Assembly (NCBI GenBank): GCA_964475165.1
Contig: CAYYVN010000009.1
Coordinates: forward strand, 1-64,000
Source of the DNA: CAYUHK01 sp964475165
GTDB lineage: Bacteria > Verrucomicrobiota > Kiritimatiellia > JAAZAB01
Direction: 5' to 3'
DNA: 64,000 bases
The notes beneath the pieces are model-generated. The model searched no databases and was not told the origin of the DNA. It worked only from the letters and a program-made list of their open reading frames with translations. Positions 40,902 through 49,503 of this stretch are shown here, one piece after another; position 1 is the first letter of the stretch; the number at the start of each line of letters is the position of its first letter. The position numbers were made by a program, and so were the translations under genes.

Positions 40902-41576
40902 TCAGCCGGCGCGTATCCGCCGAGTGGGGCTGGCATTCAGGGTGGGCATAAAAGCATAGAGGTGGCGCCCCGGACAGAGAGTGCGATCCAGGTCACGGTG
41001 CCCGTAAACCTGCCGGCGCGGGATGCCATAGTGTTTGCGTAAGAGCGTCACCAATTGCAGCAGCGTCGCTTTCTGTGCCAGCGCCGGTTTCTGCAGTTCA
41101 AAGTTGCCCAGTAACATCACACCCAGATTGCCGGGATTGTTGCCTGAGACATGGGCGCCTTGATACTGCAGGGAGCGTCCTTCCCAGACCCGCCCGGCAT
41201 GGTCAATGATGAAATGATAGCCGATATCACCATAGCCCAGGCGGCGATGCGCACCCCAAACCTGCCGTAAATCCTGAACCACATTCTCTAACGCCAGATT
41301 GTGATTGGTGCGATTGCCTTCATGATGGATGGTGATGCGCTCATAGGGCGTTGTCGGCCCCAGGCGAGAATAGATGGGCGCCGCCCGCGTCCAGGCGGCC
41401 CGCGGATGAAAGACCGTCTTTTTAGCCAAAGCCTGACGCAGGGCCGCCGCATCAGTTGAGTCGGCCGCCAACAGTGTCCTGGGCCGGCCGCATAACAGGG
41501 CTCCGGCCAGCAGGGCCAGCGTCCGCTGGAATTGCCGGCGGGTCATGCTAGCCTGGAAAGGGGCGCTGCTGAGCAT
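40902..41576 (-). CDS. N-acetylmuramoyl-L-alanine amidase (amidase_2/PGRP type), Tat-exported
   Basis: A 225-residue protein. TRRQFQRTLALLAGALL is a twin-arginine-type signal (RRxF), then RAAWTRAAP and the zinc amidase fold. Zinc-site and catalytic residues appear in ITIHHEGNRT, GYGDIGYHFIIDHAG, and YGHRDLDRTLCPG. It cuts the peptide from peptidoglycan glycan strands in the periplasm, probably in cell-wall recycling or division. ATG 41576 has weak purines upstream; ATG 41546 would still keep the twin arginine. It is convergent with the helicase gene. Confidence 0.88.
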   Translation of the reverse strand: MLSSAPFQASMTRRQFQRTLALLAGALLCGRPRTLLAADSTDAAALRQALAKKTVFHPRAAWTRAAPIYSRLGPTTPYERITIHHEGNRTNHNLALENVVQDLRQVWGAHRRLGYGDIGYHFIIDHAGRVWEGRSLQYQGAHVSGNNPGNLGVMLLGNFELQKPALAQKATLLQLVTLLRKHYGIPRRQVYGHRDLDRTLCPGRHLYAFMPTLNASPTRRIRAG

Positions 41577-41678
41577 GGTTTTTCTTTCACTGATCTTCTA
41601 GATAAGCGCAATCATAAGTTGGCTGATGGAGCAGGGCAAGATTTTATTGCTCAAGGCCAAGGCGGCCCCGCCGGCTGG

Positions 41679-44183
41679 CTAGTAGAAGCTATAGATAGTG
41701 CCAGCCGGCGGCATAGATTGGTAGGCGCCCATATCGATCAGGCCACCACTGATGCGTTTCGCGCCGACCAGATCCACTGTATCAATGATGCCATTGGTCG
41801 TGCCGGCGCGGCGTGCCGGAGAGGAAGCGCTCAAGCGATAATCTCCGCCGGCCCAATCGATGAACTGTGGATCGTCGGAGATATTGCCCGAGCCGACAAG
41901 ATCAGGCGCCGTCGTGCAATTATAAGAGCCGGCGCACTGCACGCTATTCATTACTACACCATTAGTGGTGCTCCAAGTATTGGAATAGACAATACAGTTA
42001 GTTAGATAGCAGCCAGAGATACCGGCCCGGGGCGTTCCGCTATGAATAACATGATTACTCACAACTGTGCAATTGATCAAGGTTGATTGCCGAGAGCTAT
42101 GGCCGGCAATGGCTGAGCCAACGTAGTAGCTTACATTGTTGGCAATCAAACAATTGCGCAGGGTGGCAGGATAATCCGCCCATACTCCACCGCCGTTGCT
42201 GCTACCACCAGGAGCTTGATTATCCACTATATGGCAACGGAGCAGCAGGCCGTTAGTTATATAGACCCCGCCACCGCGCCGCGGAGTGTAATTATTGCTG
42301 ATTACGCTATCGATGACTTCGCCGCCCAACATATAGATCCCGCCGCCGGCATCACTGTTCTTTTCTGCCTTGTTTGCGGCAATAATGCAGTTGGTAATCA
42401 GGCCAGAAACCATATAGACCCCGCCACCGGCGCCCAGATTATTATTGGACACGATAGTGCAGTTCTCTATTATCCCGCCCACCATATATACTCCAGGCCC
42501 ATTGGTGGCATTAGCAATCGTCAGGCCTGAGAGAACCGCTTCCGGATGATAGATATTGAAAATATTATTCGCATTGGTGGTGAGAGAGGCGCGCCGCAGC
42601 AGGGTCTCATCGCGTCCGGCCACGCCCTCCACGCGCACGCCCTTGGAAATAGTTATCGGCTCAATCAAGGCATAGACGCCATTGCTCACTAAGACGCAAG
42701 GGTTGGGCGCCCCGCCGGCTGAGCCTGCTTCGGCTGCCAGCACCGCATCCTGAATATTGCCGGCGGCCTCCTCCCAGGAAGCATAGGGAAAACTGCCCGT
42801 GCCGCCCTCAGCCACATAGCTGGTGGCCACACCCACCATCACGGCATCGACCAACTTATGGCTGGCCACAGCGCCCAGAGAGTTGCTGACCGTCAAGGTG
42901 ATATCGTAGCGGCCGGGGCCAAAAGTATGGGTGGCTGTGCTCAAGCTCGCGCCACTCTGTACCGGGCTGCCATCGCCAAAATCCCACCAGTAATGGCTGA
43001 TATTAGTGCTCGTGCCACCCAGAACAGCCTGGCAGGAGGCTGTGACAGATTCCCAGCCGGCGGCGGGTGTGACGGTGAAGCGGCAGCTCAGAGGCCCCGT
43101 CCCATAATCCGGCGCCTCATAGCAGCCCATATCGTGGAATAGCCCCAGGTTATTGCCATTCAGCGGCCGTGGATTGCCATCCAGGTCGTCGGTGATATGG
43201 GCCAGATTGGTGCCGGCATCAATGGCCGGCGAACCGAATTGCAGACGGAAATCGCTATTCGCCAGATCCACGAACTGCGGATCAGCGCCAATGTTGCCTT
43301 CCCCCGGTTGTCTGATAGGAGAGCAAGAGTAGCTGCTCGTGCAAGCCACGAAATCACTCACGCCATTATAGGCCACAATACAGTTGGTCAGAGTACAGCC
43401 ATATAGACCATCAACCTGGTAGGCTGCGCGTTGTCTGGTGACGCGGTTACTCACCACGGTGCAGTTCACTAGCGTGGCGCCATTTGCTCCGGCGACTTTG
43501 TTTTCGCACATATTGTAGGCGATCAGACAATTATAAGCCTTGACGCCTGCTAGGCCGCCGCAGGAGTCAGCCGCTTTATTGGAGACGATTACACAGCGGG
43601 TCAGAGTGCCGGCGCTGCCGCCCGCTCCTGCCGCGCCAATATTCTGAGCTGAATTATAGCAGATGATGGAATCAAAGACCTTGGCGTTAGCCGTCATAAA
43701 ATCGCAGCCGCCAGACCGCGTCCCCGAATGGTTGGAACTAACGATGCAATTGCTGACTATCCCATTCCACATCTTCACGCCGATGTTTCTGCCGCCAGTG
43801 ATGGTGAAGCCCTCCACAACGGCATTGGCATTACTGACGATGAAGATCGGAGCTGGTAGATTGGTGCCACTGACGATAGTCGCTTCGCGGCCAGCCAGGC
43901 CTTTGACCGTCAATGCGGCTGTGATCTGGATACCCAGTGTGGGGGTGATGGAGTTGGAGGCGTAATAGAAACCGTTAGAGACCAGCACCGTATCGTAGGA
44001 GTCGGTATGGGCGCTGGCATAATCCACCGCCGTCTGGATATTGGTGGCCGCCGTCTCCCAGGTATTATAAGGCTCCACATGCGTGCCGTCGAGGGAGACA
44101 TAGACTGTATCGGCGGCCCAGGCACTGGAGAACCAGGCGCCCAATAGGCCGAGGAGCATATAGTGAAAGGATCGGTTCAGCAT
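41679..44183 (-). CDS. Secreted beta-helix/PKD/choice-of-anchor-Q surface protein (intact paralogue)
   Basis: An 834-residue protein with a signal peptide (residues 1-23). A first beta-helix region of NCxI/NCTVVSN-type turns runs from about 60 to 300, and a choice-of-anchor-Q motif lies at about 318-356 (SPAIDAG, RPLNGNN, MGCYE). A PKD domain follows at about 366-450 (WWDFGDGSPV, YDITLTVSN), then a second beta-helix ending RISGGLIDMGAYQ. It is very similar throughout to the product of 466-2978 and differs mainly in scattered substitutions. A surface or secreted role, possibly glycan binding or lysis, is inferred; no catalytic residues are known. A promoter with TTGACT lies at 44206-44234. Confidence 0.85.
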   Translation of the reverse strand: MLNRSFHYMLLGLLGAWFSSAWAADTVYVSLDGTHVEPYNTWETAATNIQTAVDYASAHTDSYDTVLVSNGFYYASNSITPTLGIQITAALTVKGLAGREATIVSGTNLPAPIFIVSNANAVVEGFTITGGRNIGVKMWNGIVSNCIVSSNHSGTRSGGCDFMTANAKVFDSIICYNSAQNIGAAGAGGSAGTLTRCVIVSNKAADSCGGLAGVKAYNCLIAYNMCENKVAGANGATLVNCTVVSNRVTRQRAAYQVDGLYGCTLTNCIVAYNGVSDFVACTSSYSCSPIRQPGEGNIGADPQFVDLANSDFRLQFGSPAIDAGTNLAHITDDLDGNPRPLNGNNLGLFHDMGCYEAPDYGTGPLSCRFTVTPAAGWESVTASCQAVLGGTSTNISHYWWDFGDGSPVQSGASLSTATHTFGPGRYDITLTVSNSLGAVASHKLVDAVMVGVATSYVAEGGTGSFPYASWEEAAGNIQDAVLAAEAGSAGGAPNPCVLVSNGVYALIEPITISKGVRVEGVAGRDETLLRRASLTTNANNIFNIYHPEAVLSGLTIANATNGPGVYMVGGIIENCTIVSNNNLGAGGGVYMVSGLITNCIIAANKAEKNSDAGGGIYMLGGEVIDSVISNNYTPRRGGGVYITNGLLLRCHIVDNQAPGGSSNGGGVWADYPATLRNCLIANNVSYYVGSAIAGHSSRQSTLINCTVVSNHVIHSGTPRAGISGCYLTNCIVYSNTWSTTNGVVMNSVQCAGSYNCTTAPDLVGSGNISDDPQFIDWAGGDYRLSASSPARRAGTTNGIIDTVDLVGAKRISGGLIDMGAYQSMPPAGTIYSFY

Positions 44184-44205
44184 AGTAATCAGCCTTGAAA
44201 GTTAA

Positions 44206-44234
44206 AGTATGGGGTCACAGCCCTCTGGAGTCAA
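44206..44234 (-). promoter_or_regulatory. Sigma70-type promoter of the surface-protein gene
   Basis: On the minus strand TTGACT (44229-44234) and CATACT (44206-44211) are 17 nt apart, preceded by a T-rich stretch. The ATG at 44183 is about 16 nt from the predicted start of transcription, a very short leader. Confidence 0.55.
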
Positions 44235-44301
44235 ATAAAAAAAATTAGCCCAGCCGCGCCCTTTGAGCGGGTCTCAACAGGTCCTGGGTCGCGGGGAGGG
44301 A

Positions 44302-44374
44302 TGGGCGATACTGGACTTGAACCAGTAACATCTACCGTGTAAGGGTAGCGCTCTGCCAATTGAGCTAATCGCCC
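44302..44374 (-). tRNA. tRNA-Val (anticodon TAC)
   Basis: Read on the minus strand: acceptor GGGCGAT/ATCGCCC, D arm GCTCAATTGGCAGAGC, anticodon stem CTACC/GGTAG with loop CTTACAC (TAC), and T arm ACTGG-TTCAAGT-CCAGT. Discriminator A; CCA is not encoded. It lies upstream of the surface-protein gene on the same strand but has its own spacing, so it may be a separate unit. Confidence 0.96.
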
Positions 44375-44473
44375 GTCTGCTGATCGGCACAGTTTCGGCT
44401 GCTGGCGAGAGACTAACCTATGGCTCAGCAAAGCTCAACCCTTGATAGTTGCCTTGCCGAGGGGGCATCTGCT

Positions 44474-45097
44474 ATGCTGCGCCGCATGAAGACCAAGGCG
44501 CCGTTATCCATTGCCGTGTTGGGATCGGGGCAGGGCAGTAACTTCCAGGCTATTGCCGATGCCATTCAGGAGCAATCCTTGGTGGCGCGCATTGTTTGTG
44601 TGCTGGCCGATAATCCGGCGGCCTTCATTCTGGAACGGGCCCGCCGCTTGGGCGTGCCGGCTGAATATATTGATCCGGCGCCCTATAAAAACAAGCTGGC
44701 CGGCGCCGCCGAATTGAAGACCATCGAGCGTTTGCGTTATTACCGGGCGGAATTGATTGTGCTGGCCGGGTTCATGCGCATCATCAAGGCGCATTTATTG
44801 GCGGCTTATCCGGCGCGCATCATCAACATTCATCCCTCGCTCTTACCGGCCTTTCCCGGCTTGCATTCCTGGAAACAGGCCCTGGATTATGGGGTGAAAG
44901 TATCGGGATGCACCGTGCATTTCGTGGATGCCGGTATGGATAGCGGCCCGATCATCCTGCAAAGGACGGTGCCGGTGCTGCCCGATGATACGCCCGAGAC
45001 TTTACATGCGCGCATCCAGGAGCAGGAACATCAAGCCTATCCCGAAGCTATTCGTCAGCTCATCGCCAACTATAATTCTCCGGATCATAAGCGATGA
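44474..45097 (+). CDS. purN: Phosphoribosylglycinamide formyltransferase
   Basis: A 207-residue GAR transformylase that uses 10-formyl-tetrahydrofolate in purine synthesis. VLGSGQGSNFQAI is the phosphate-binding start. NIHPSLLPAFPG carries the catalytic Asn and His, and DAGMDSGPIILQ the catalytic Asp. GAGGGG lies eight or nine bases before ATG 44474, which is preferred; ATG 44486 is in frame. The stop overlaps the start of nth by 4 nt. The folate substrate comes from fhs. Confidence 0.95.
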   Translation: MLRRMKTKAPLSIAVLGSGQGSNFQAIADAIQEQSLVARIVCVLADNPAAFILERARRLGVPAEYIDPAPYKNKLAGAAELKTIERLRYYRAELIVLAGFMRIIKAHLLAAYPARIINIHPSLLPAFPGLHSWKQALDYGVKVSGCTVHFVDAGMDSGPIILQRTVPVLPDDTPETLHARIQEQEHQAYPEAIRQLIANYNSPDHKR

Positions 45098-45780
45098 CCT
45101 CCTCCGCCACTATGCAACCGGCTGCGTTCCAACGCATCTTGCGCACCCTGCGCCGCGCCTACGGCCCCTTGCCGGTCGCGCGCCCGGAGCCGCCGTTGGA
45201 TGTATTGATCCAAACCATCCTTTCCCAGAACACCAGCGACCTCAATTCGCTGCGCGCCTATCGCTCTTTGAGGCGTCAATTTCCGCGTTGGTCACAGGTG
45301 GCCGCGGCTTCCGAGGCGGAGATCGCCAGCGCCATTCATAGCGGCGGCTTGGCGCGGATCAAAGCCGCCCGTATTCGCCAGGTGCTCCAGATCATCCACG
45401 CGCCAGGCGGCAGAGCCGCCCTGCGGCGCCTAAAAAAAATGGATCAGGCCCAAGCGCTTTCCTGGCTGACCAGCCTGCCCGGCGTTGGCGTTAAAACCGC
45501 TTCCTGCGTGCTCTTGTTCGCCTTGGGCTTGCCGGCTATGCCGGTGGATACGCATGTTTATCGCTTGGTTATCCGGCTGGGCTGGGTTGCGCCGCGCCAG
45601 CCGGTGGCGGCAGTCACGGCGGCGCTGGAAAAGCTGATCCCGGCGCGCATGATCCGGCCCCTGCATCTCTACTTGATCGAGCATGGCCGGCGCATCTGCC
45701 GCCCGCAGCGCCCGGCTTGCGACCAGTGCGTGCTGCGTCCGGATTGCGTCTGGGCGCTCCATAACGCTCCCTCGGCCTGA
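45094..45780 (+). CDS. Endonuclease III-family DNA glycosylase
   Basis: A 228-residue HhH-GPD protein. ILSQNTSDLNS is the substrate-strand start, LPGVGVKTASCVLL the helix-hairpin-helix with the catalytic Lys, MPVDTHVYRL the catalytic Asp, and CRPQRPACDQCVLRPDC the four-cysteine iron-sulfur loop (C-x6-C-x2-C-x5-C). It removes oxidised pyrimidines and nicks the AP site. Nth itself or a MutY/uracil-type relative is possible; the loop and length fit an endonuclease III-like enzyme. Its ATG overlaps the purN stop. Confidence 0.88.
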   Translation: MTSSATMQPAAFQRILRTLRRAYGPLPVARPEPPLDVLIQTILSQNTSDLNSLRAYRSLRRQFPRWSQVAAASEAEIASAIHSGGLARIKAARIRQVLQIIHAPGGRAALRRLKKMDQAQALSWLTSLPGVGVKTASCVLLFALGLPAMPVDTHVYRLVIRLGWVAPRQPVAAVTAALEKLIPARMIRPLHLYLIEHGRRICRPQRPACDQCVLRPDCVWALHNAPSA

Positions 45781-45809
45781 GGCGCGCTGCGTCTGTTTTG
45801 CTTTTAATA

Positions 45810-45837
45810 TCGACGAGCGGCGCCGAGACACTATAAT
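45810..45837 (+). promoter_or_regulatory. Sigma70-type promoter of hisG
   Basis: A perfect TATAAT (45832-45837) preceded after 16 nt by TCGACG (45810-45815, four of six). The hisG start at 45873 is about 30 nt from the predicted transcription start. Confidence 0.55.
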
Positions 45838-45872
45838 GCGCGCTAAAGGTTATATCAGATTCGAGCAGCACC

Positions 45873-46757
45873 ATGGATTGCATTATGAAAAAAATTGTTA
45901 TCGGTTTGCCCAAGGGGAGCCTGCAAGAAACCACCTTGCAGTTGATGCGTAAAGCCGGCTTCATGATCTCGGTTGGCTCGCGCTCCTATCTGCCGACGGT
46001 GGATGATCCTCTGCTGGAGGCGCGCTTGATCCGCGCCCAGGAAATCAGCCGCTATGTGGAACACGGCCTGCTGGATGCGGGGATCACCGGTTATGATTGG
46101 ATCAAGGAAAACGACTCGGATGTTGAGGAGATCGCCGATCTCGTCTACGCCAAGCAGGGTATGGCTCCCGTGCGCTGGGTGCTGGCGGTGCCTTGCGATT
46201 CGCCGATCAGCCGTGTCGCTGATCTGCAGGGTAAACGCATCGCCACTGAAGCCGTGGGCTTGACGCGGCGCTTCCTGGAAAAGCATGGCGTGCAAGCGCA
46301 AATCGAGTTTTCGTGGGGCGCCACCGAAATGAAGGCGCCCGATCTGGTGGATGCCATTGTCGAATTGACCGAAACAGGCTCGTCATTGCGCGCGCATAGT
46401 TTGCGTATTCTGGAAACCATCATAGAATCCACCACCCGCCTGATCGCCAATAAAGCGGCCTGGCAAGATCCCGGCAAGCGTGCCAAAATAGAGCAGGTGG
46501 CCGTGCTGCTGCAGGGCGCCTTGGCGGCCGAAACTCAGGTGCTCTTGAAAATGAATGCCACCCAGGAGCGCGTGGCTACCATCACGGATATTTTACCGGC
46601 CTTGCATTCGCCCACCATCAATCAATTGAATGAGCAAGGCTGGGTGGCCATCGAATCGGTGGTCGCCAAGCAAGTGGTTAGGGAAATCATTCCGCGTTTG
46701 AAAGCGGCGGGAGCGGAGGGCATCATCGAGATTCCTCTCAACAAGGTGATTACCTGA
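45873..46757 (+). CDS. hisG: ATP phosphoribosyltransferase, long form
   Basis: A 294-residue HisG of the long type, with its own C-terminal ACT-like regulatory domain, so it needs no HisZ. IGLPKGSLQ opens the catalytic domain, LDAGITGYDWI and ELTETGSSLR complete it, and NEQGWVAIESVVAKQ with IIEIPLNKVI lies in the regulatory part. It condenses ATP with PRPP, the first committed step of histidine synthesis, and is normally histidine-inhibited. No other his gene is in the window, so it appears unlinked. ATG 45885 is a possible alternate start. Confidence 0.95.
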   Translation: MDCIMKKIVIGLPKGSLQETTLQLMRKAGFMISVGSRSYLPTVDDPLLEARLIRAQEISRYVEHGLLDAGITGYDWIKENDSDVEEIADLVYAKQGMAPVRWVLAVPCDSPISRVADLQGKRIATEAVGLTRRFLEKHGVQAQIEFSWGATEMKAPDLVDAIVELTETGSSLRAHSLRILETIIESTTRLIANKAAWQDPGKRAKIEQVAVLLQGALAAETQVLLKMNATQERVATITDILPALHSPTINQLNEQGWVAIESVVAKQVVREIIPRLKAAGAEGIIEIPLNKVIT

Positions 46758-47055
46758 GGAAGCGCGCGGCTATATTGAACAATTAGATCCAGCACTTGGT
46801 CGGGTTAAAAGCATCCATCCGGCTGTCGAGAGGCAACCCAAAGATAAGCACTGCTGAGGCTGGCTCGGCTGCGCCGGCTCAGGCTGGATGGGCCCGGAGG
46901 TCTTGATCAATGCCGCTAGCGCCAGTGATGAGCCTCTCTCCCTTACAAAAGCAGAGAAAATCCCAGGGCGGCGCGCCTGCTCGGGGGAGTCTCTCAGCGT
47001 GGGCTGGCCGGGCAGAATTTGTTAAGAGGTTGGCAACAATAACAGGAGGGAACAT
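46758..47055 (+). other. 298-nt gene-free region after hisG
   Basis: No gene is recognised. A hairpin (CTGAG-GCTGGC paired with GCCGGC-TCAG, with a bulged G) lies at 46854-46882 without a T-run, so terminator action is doubtful. The downstream end holds AGGAGGG, the ribosome-binding site of the small protein at 47056. No convincing promoter was found. Confidence 0.5.
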
Positions 47056-47151
47056 ATGGGATCACTGAAGAAATGGCGCCGCAAAAAGATGTCCAAACAT
47101 AAACGGCGTAAGCGTCTCAAAGCTAATCGCCATAAGAACATCAATAAATAG
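47056..47151 (+). CDS. AURKAIP1/COX24-domain small basic protein
   Basis: A 31-residue, highly basic protein: MGSLKKWRRKKMSKHKRRK at the start and RLKANRHKNINK at the end. The MGSxKKxRRKKMxKHKRRKRL pattern matches the COX24/AURKAIP1 C-terminal family (bTHX-like), whose mitochondrial and Bacteroidetes members are small-ribosomal-subunit proteins. AGGAGGG lies six bases upstream of ATG 47056. It precedes the TPR lipoprotein by 15 nt, so they may share a transcript. A ribosomal role is inference. Confidence 0.85.
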   Translation: MGSLKKWRRKKMSKHKRRKRLKANRHKNINK

Positions 47152-47166
47152 CGGATTGCTGAGTTC

Positions 47167-49203
47167 ATGCGGATAGGTGCGCTATGCGGCTTGATGTGCT
47201 TGGCTCTAGTCTGTGGCCTGCTGGCTGGCTGCCAGGTGATCCCGCGGCCTGCGCAGCAGGCCGGGTCTGAAGCTTCCTTGAGCCAGGGCCAATTGGATTT
47301 GGCTGATGCCTTAGCCCATTATAGCCTGGGTTTGTTGCGCGAGGGCCTGGCTGATCCGGGCGCCTTAACCAATTATCTGCAGGCCCTGCAGTTGCAGCCG
47401 GAGCGCTTGGATCTTTACGCTCGTGCCGCGGCCGTGCATCTGCGGCTGGGGGCGAGCGCGGAGGCCGTGGCTGTGCTCCAAAACGCCTGCCGCCGGAATC
47501 CACGCTCGGCGGAGGCCTGCCTTTATCTGGCCCAGGTTTATCAAGCGCTACAGCAATGGAGCCTGGCCGAGGATGCTTGCCGACAGGCGGCGCGTATCGC
47601 TCCTGAATATTTCAAGATCTATCTCCAACTGGCCGCTCTGGCCCAGGAGCAGGGCGATCAAGAGGGCGCCTTGACCATCCTGGAAGAGGCCTTGGCGCTG
47701 GTGGCCGATAAACGTCCCCTGCTGCGTTTGTTGGGCGATCTGCATCTGCAACGCACCGGTTATCGGGTCCTGGCCGATGGCGCCTTGCCGGAGGTGCAGC
47801 TGGCTATAGATTATTATGAACGCGCCGCCCGCGAACCGCCGGATGCGCTGAGCATCACCTACCTTCGGCAACTGGGCGATCTCTACATGTTGACGCGCCA
47901 GTTTGCGGCTGCCGCCGCCTGTTATGGCGCCGTGCTCACCGAACATCCCGCGGAAATCGCCACCCGCAAAAAGCTGGCGCTTTGCCACCTGGCCCTGGGC
48001 GAAAGACAGCCGGCCATTGCTGAGCTGCAAGCCATTGCCGAGCAGGAACCCGCCAATCTTGAGGTGCAATGTTATCTGGGCGAATTATATGAGGAGCAGG
48101 CCGATATCCCCAAAGCCATCGCGCATTTCATCTCGGCCTGCGCCCATGAGGCTGCCTCAGCTAAGCCCTTCTTAAAGCTGGCTCGGCTCTATCTGGAAAC
48201 CGACCCGCGCAAGGCCAGTCAGGTGTTGGAGTCGGGGCTCAAACAGATCCCCGAAGATCAACAGCTGCTCGAAATGCTCATTCCGCTTTATCTGCATAAT
48301 CAGCAAAAGGATGCCGCCCAGACCGCGCTCTATCGTCTGCAGGCCGTGGTGAGGCAGCATCATGCGCCTGCTCTGGCCGCGCGGCTCTTGTTTTATTACG
48401 CTCTGGCCGCTCAGCATAATGACCTGCCAGAAAATGCCGCGGCCATGTATCAAGAGGCTATCGAACTGGATCCCTATCTGATCGCCGCGCGCCTGCGCTT
48501 AGCCTTTCTCTATTTGGCGCAAGCGCGGCGCCCGGAAGCCCTGCAGATTATTGGTGGCGTGGAAGAGCTGCTGCCCGAAGATTTTCATGTTTTGTATTTT
48601 TTGGGCTTGTTCTATTTCCGCTTGGAGTATTTCCCGCAAGCCCGGGCGTATTTTGAGCAGGCCAGCGAAGCCGCGCTCCTCGAAGGCCTGGATGGGTTTG
48701 ATCTGGATTCTTCTTTTTATTTTGCTTATGGCGCGGCCTGCGAGCGTTGCGGGGAATGGGCTGCCGCCGAGCTGCTCCTCGAACATGCCATCCGCCTGGA
48801 TCCCGAGAACGGGGCGGCTTTCAATTATCTGGCTTATATGTGGGCGGAGCGCGGCCAGAACCTCATGCGGGCCCTGTTCTATATTGACCAAGCCCTGGAT
48901 CTGGAGCCGGAGAATGGGGCCTTCCTGGATACACTCGGTTGGGTTTATTTCCAGCTGGGCCGCTATACCGCAGCGCTCGATGAAATCCATAACGCCCTGG
49001 TCTTTATGCCCCAGGAACCGATTATCATGGAACATATGGGCGATGTACTGTGGGCCTTGCAGCGCGCGCCGGAGGCTTTCTTCTGGTGGCGCGAGGCTTA
49101 TCGTCTCAATCCCCAAGCAGCTGAGCTGGGTGCAAAATTAAAAACGCACGCTGGCCAGTCGGATAACCCACCAGCGCCGGATGGATATGCGCCTGAGCCT
49201 TGA
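47167..49203 (+). CDS. TPR-repeat lipoprotein
   Basis: A 678-residue protein. The N-terminal signal peptide ends in LLAGC, a lipobox, so it is probably anchored to a membrane. The rest is a string of about 15 to 18 tetratricopeptide repeats (patterns such as LYARAAAVHLRLGASAEAVA, ACYGAVLTEHPAEIATRKKL and AAFNYLAYMWAERGQNLMRA). TPR lipoproteins often act as outer-membrane assembly or secretion scaffolds, but none of those partners is adjacent. The last repeats (LEPENGAFLDTLGWVYFQLG) are the most regular. It follows the small COX24-like gene. Confidence 0.82.
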   Translation: MRIGALCGLMCLALVCGLLAGCQVIPRPAQQAGSEASLSQGQLDLADALAHYSLGLLREGLADPGALTNYLQALQLQPERLDLYARAAAVHLRLGASAEAVAVLQNACRRNPRSAEACLYLAQVYQALQQWSLAEDACRQAARIAPEYFKIYLQLAALAQEQGDQEGALTILEEALALVADKRPLLRLLGDLHLQRTGYRVLADGALPEVQLAIDYYERAAREPPDALSITYLRQLGDLYMLTRQFAAAAACYGAVLTEHPAEIATRKKLALCHLALGERQPAIAELQAIAEQEPANLEVQCYLGELYEEQADIPKAIAHFISACAHEAASAKPFLKLARLYLETDPRKASQVLESGLKQIPEDQQLLEMLIPLYLHNQQKDAAQTALYRLQAVVRQHHAPALAARLLFYYALAAQHNDLPENAAAMYQEAIELDPYLIAARLRLAFLYLAQARRPEALQIIGGVEELLPEDFHVLYFLGLFYFRLEYFPQARAYFEQASEAALLEGLDGFDLDSSFYFAYGAACERCGEWAAAELLLEHAIRLDPENGAAFNYLAYMWAERGQNLMRALFYIDQALDLEPENGAFLDTLGWVYFQLGRYTAALDEIHNALVFMPQEPIIMEHMGDVLWALQRAPEAFFWWREAYRLNPQAAELGAKLKTHAGQSDNPPAPDGYAPEP

Positions 49204-49256
49204 GCTGCTCTTTGTCGGCTGCTGCGCCGCCCGCTGGGAGGCCCCTCCCTTTCTGC

Positions 49257-49285
49257 TTGAAAATAGCGTATACCCGGGCTAGCAT
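49257..49285 (+). promoter_or_regulatory. Candidate sigma70 promoter before tRNA-Arg
   Basis: TTGAAA (49257-49262) and TAGCAT (49280-49285) are 17 nt apart, five of six and four of six to consensus. A transcript from about 49292 would carry the palindrome at 49307-49324 before tRNA-Arg at 49381. Confidence 0.45.
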
Positions 49286-49306
49286 CCTGATCGGATGCCG
49301 CCTTGG

Positions 49307-49324
49307 GCCTGGCCATGGCCAGGC
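49307..49324. promoter_or_regulatory. Perfect 18-nt palindrome upstream of tRNA-Arg
   Basis: GCCTGGCCATGGCCAGGC is self-complementary over all 18 bases. It lies between the promoter candidate and the tRNA, and 104 nt after the TPR gene. With no loop or T-run it is a poor intrinsic terminator and could instead be a dyad binding site. Confidence 0.5.
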
Positions 49325-49380
49325 TGCGACCGACGCCAGCGAGCTATCAGGCAGCGGAGCGGGGAGCGGCAATGGCGAGG

Positions 49381-49454
<74 letters not shown>

Positions 49455-49503
49455 CCCTAACATCTGGTGGATCAGTTTGCAAAAATCTATTGCGGGAGGT
49501 CGC

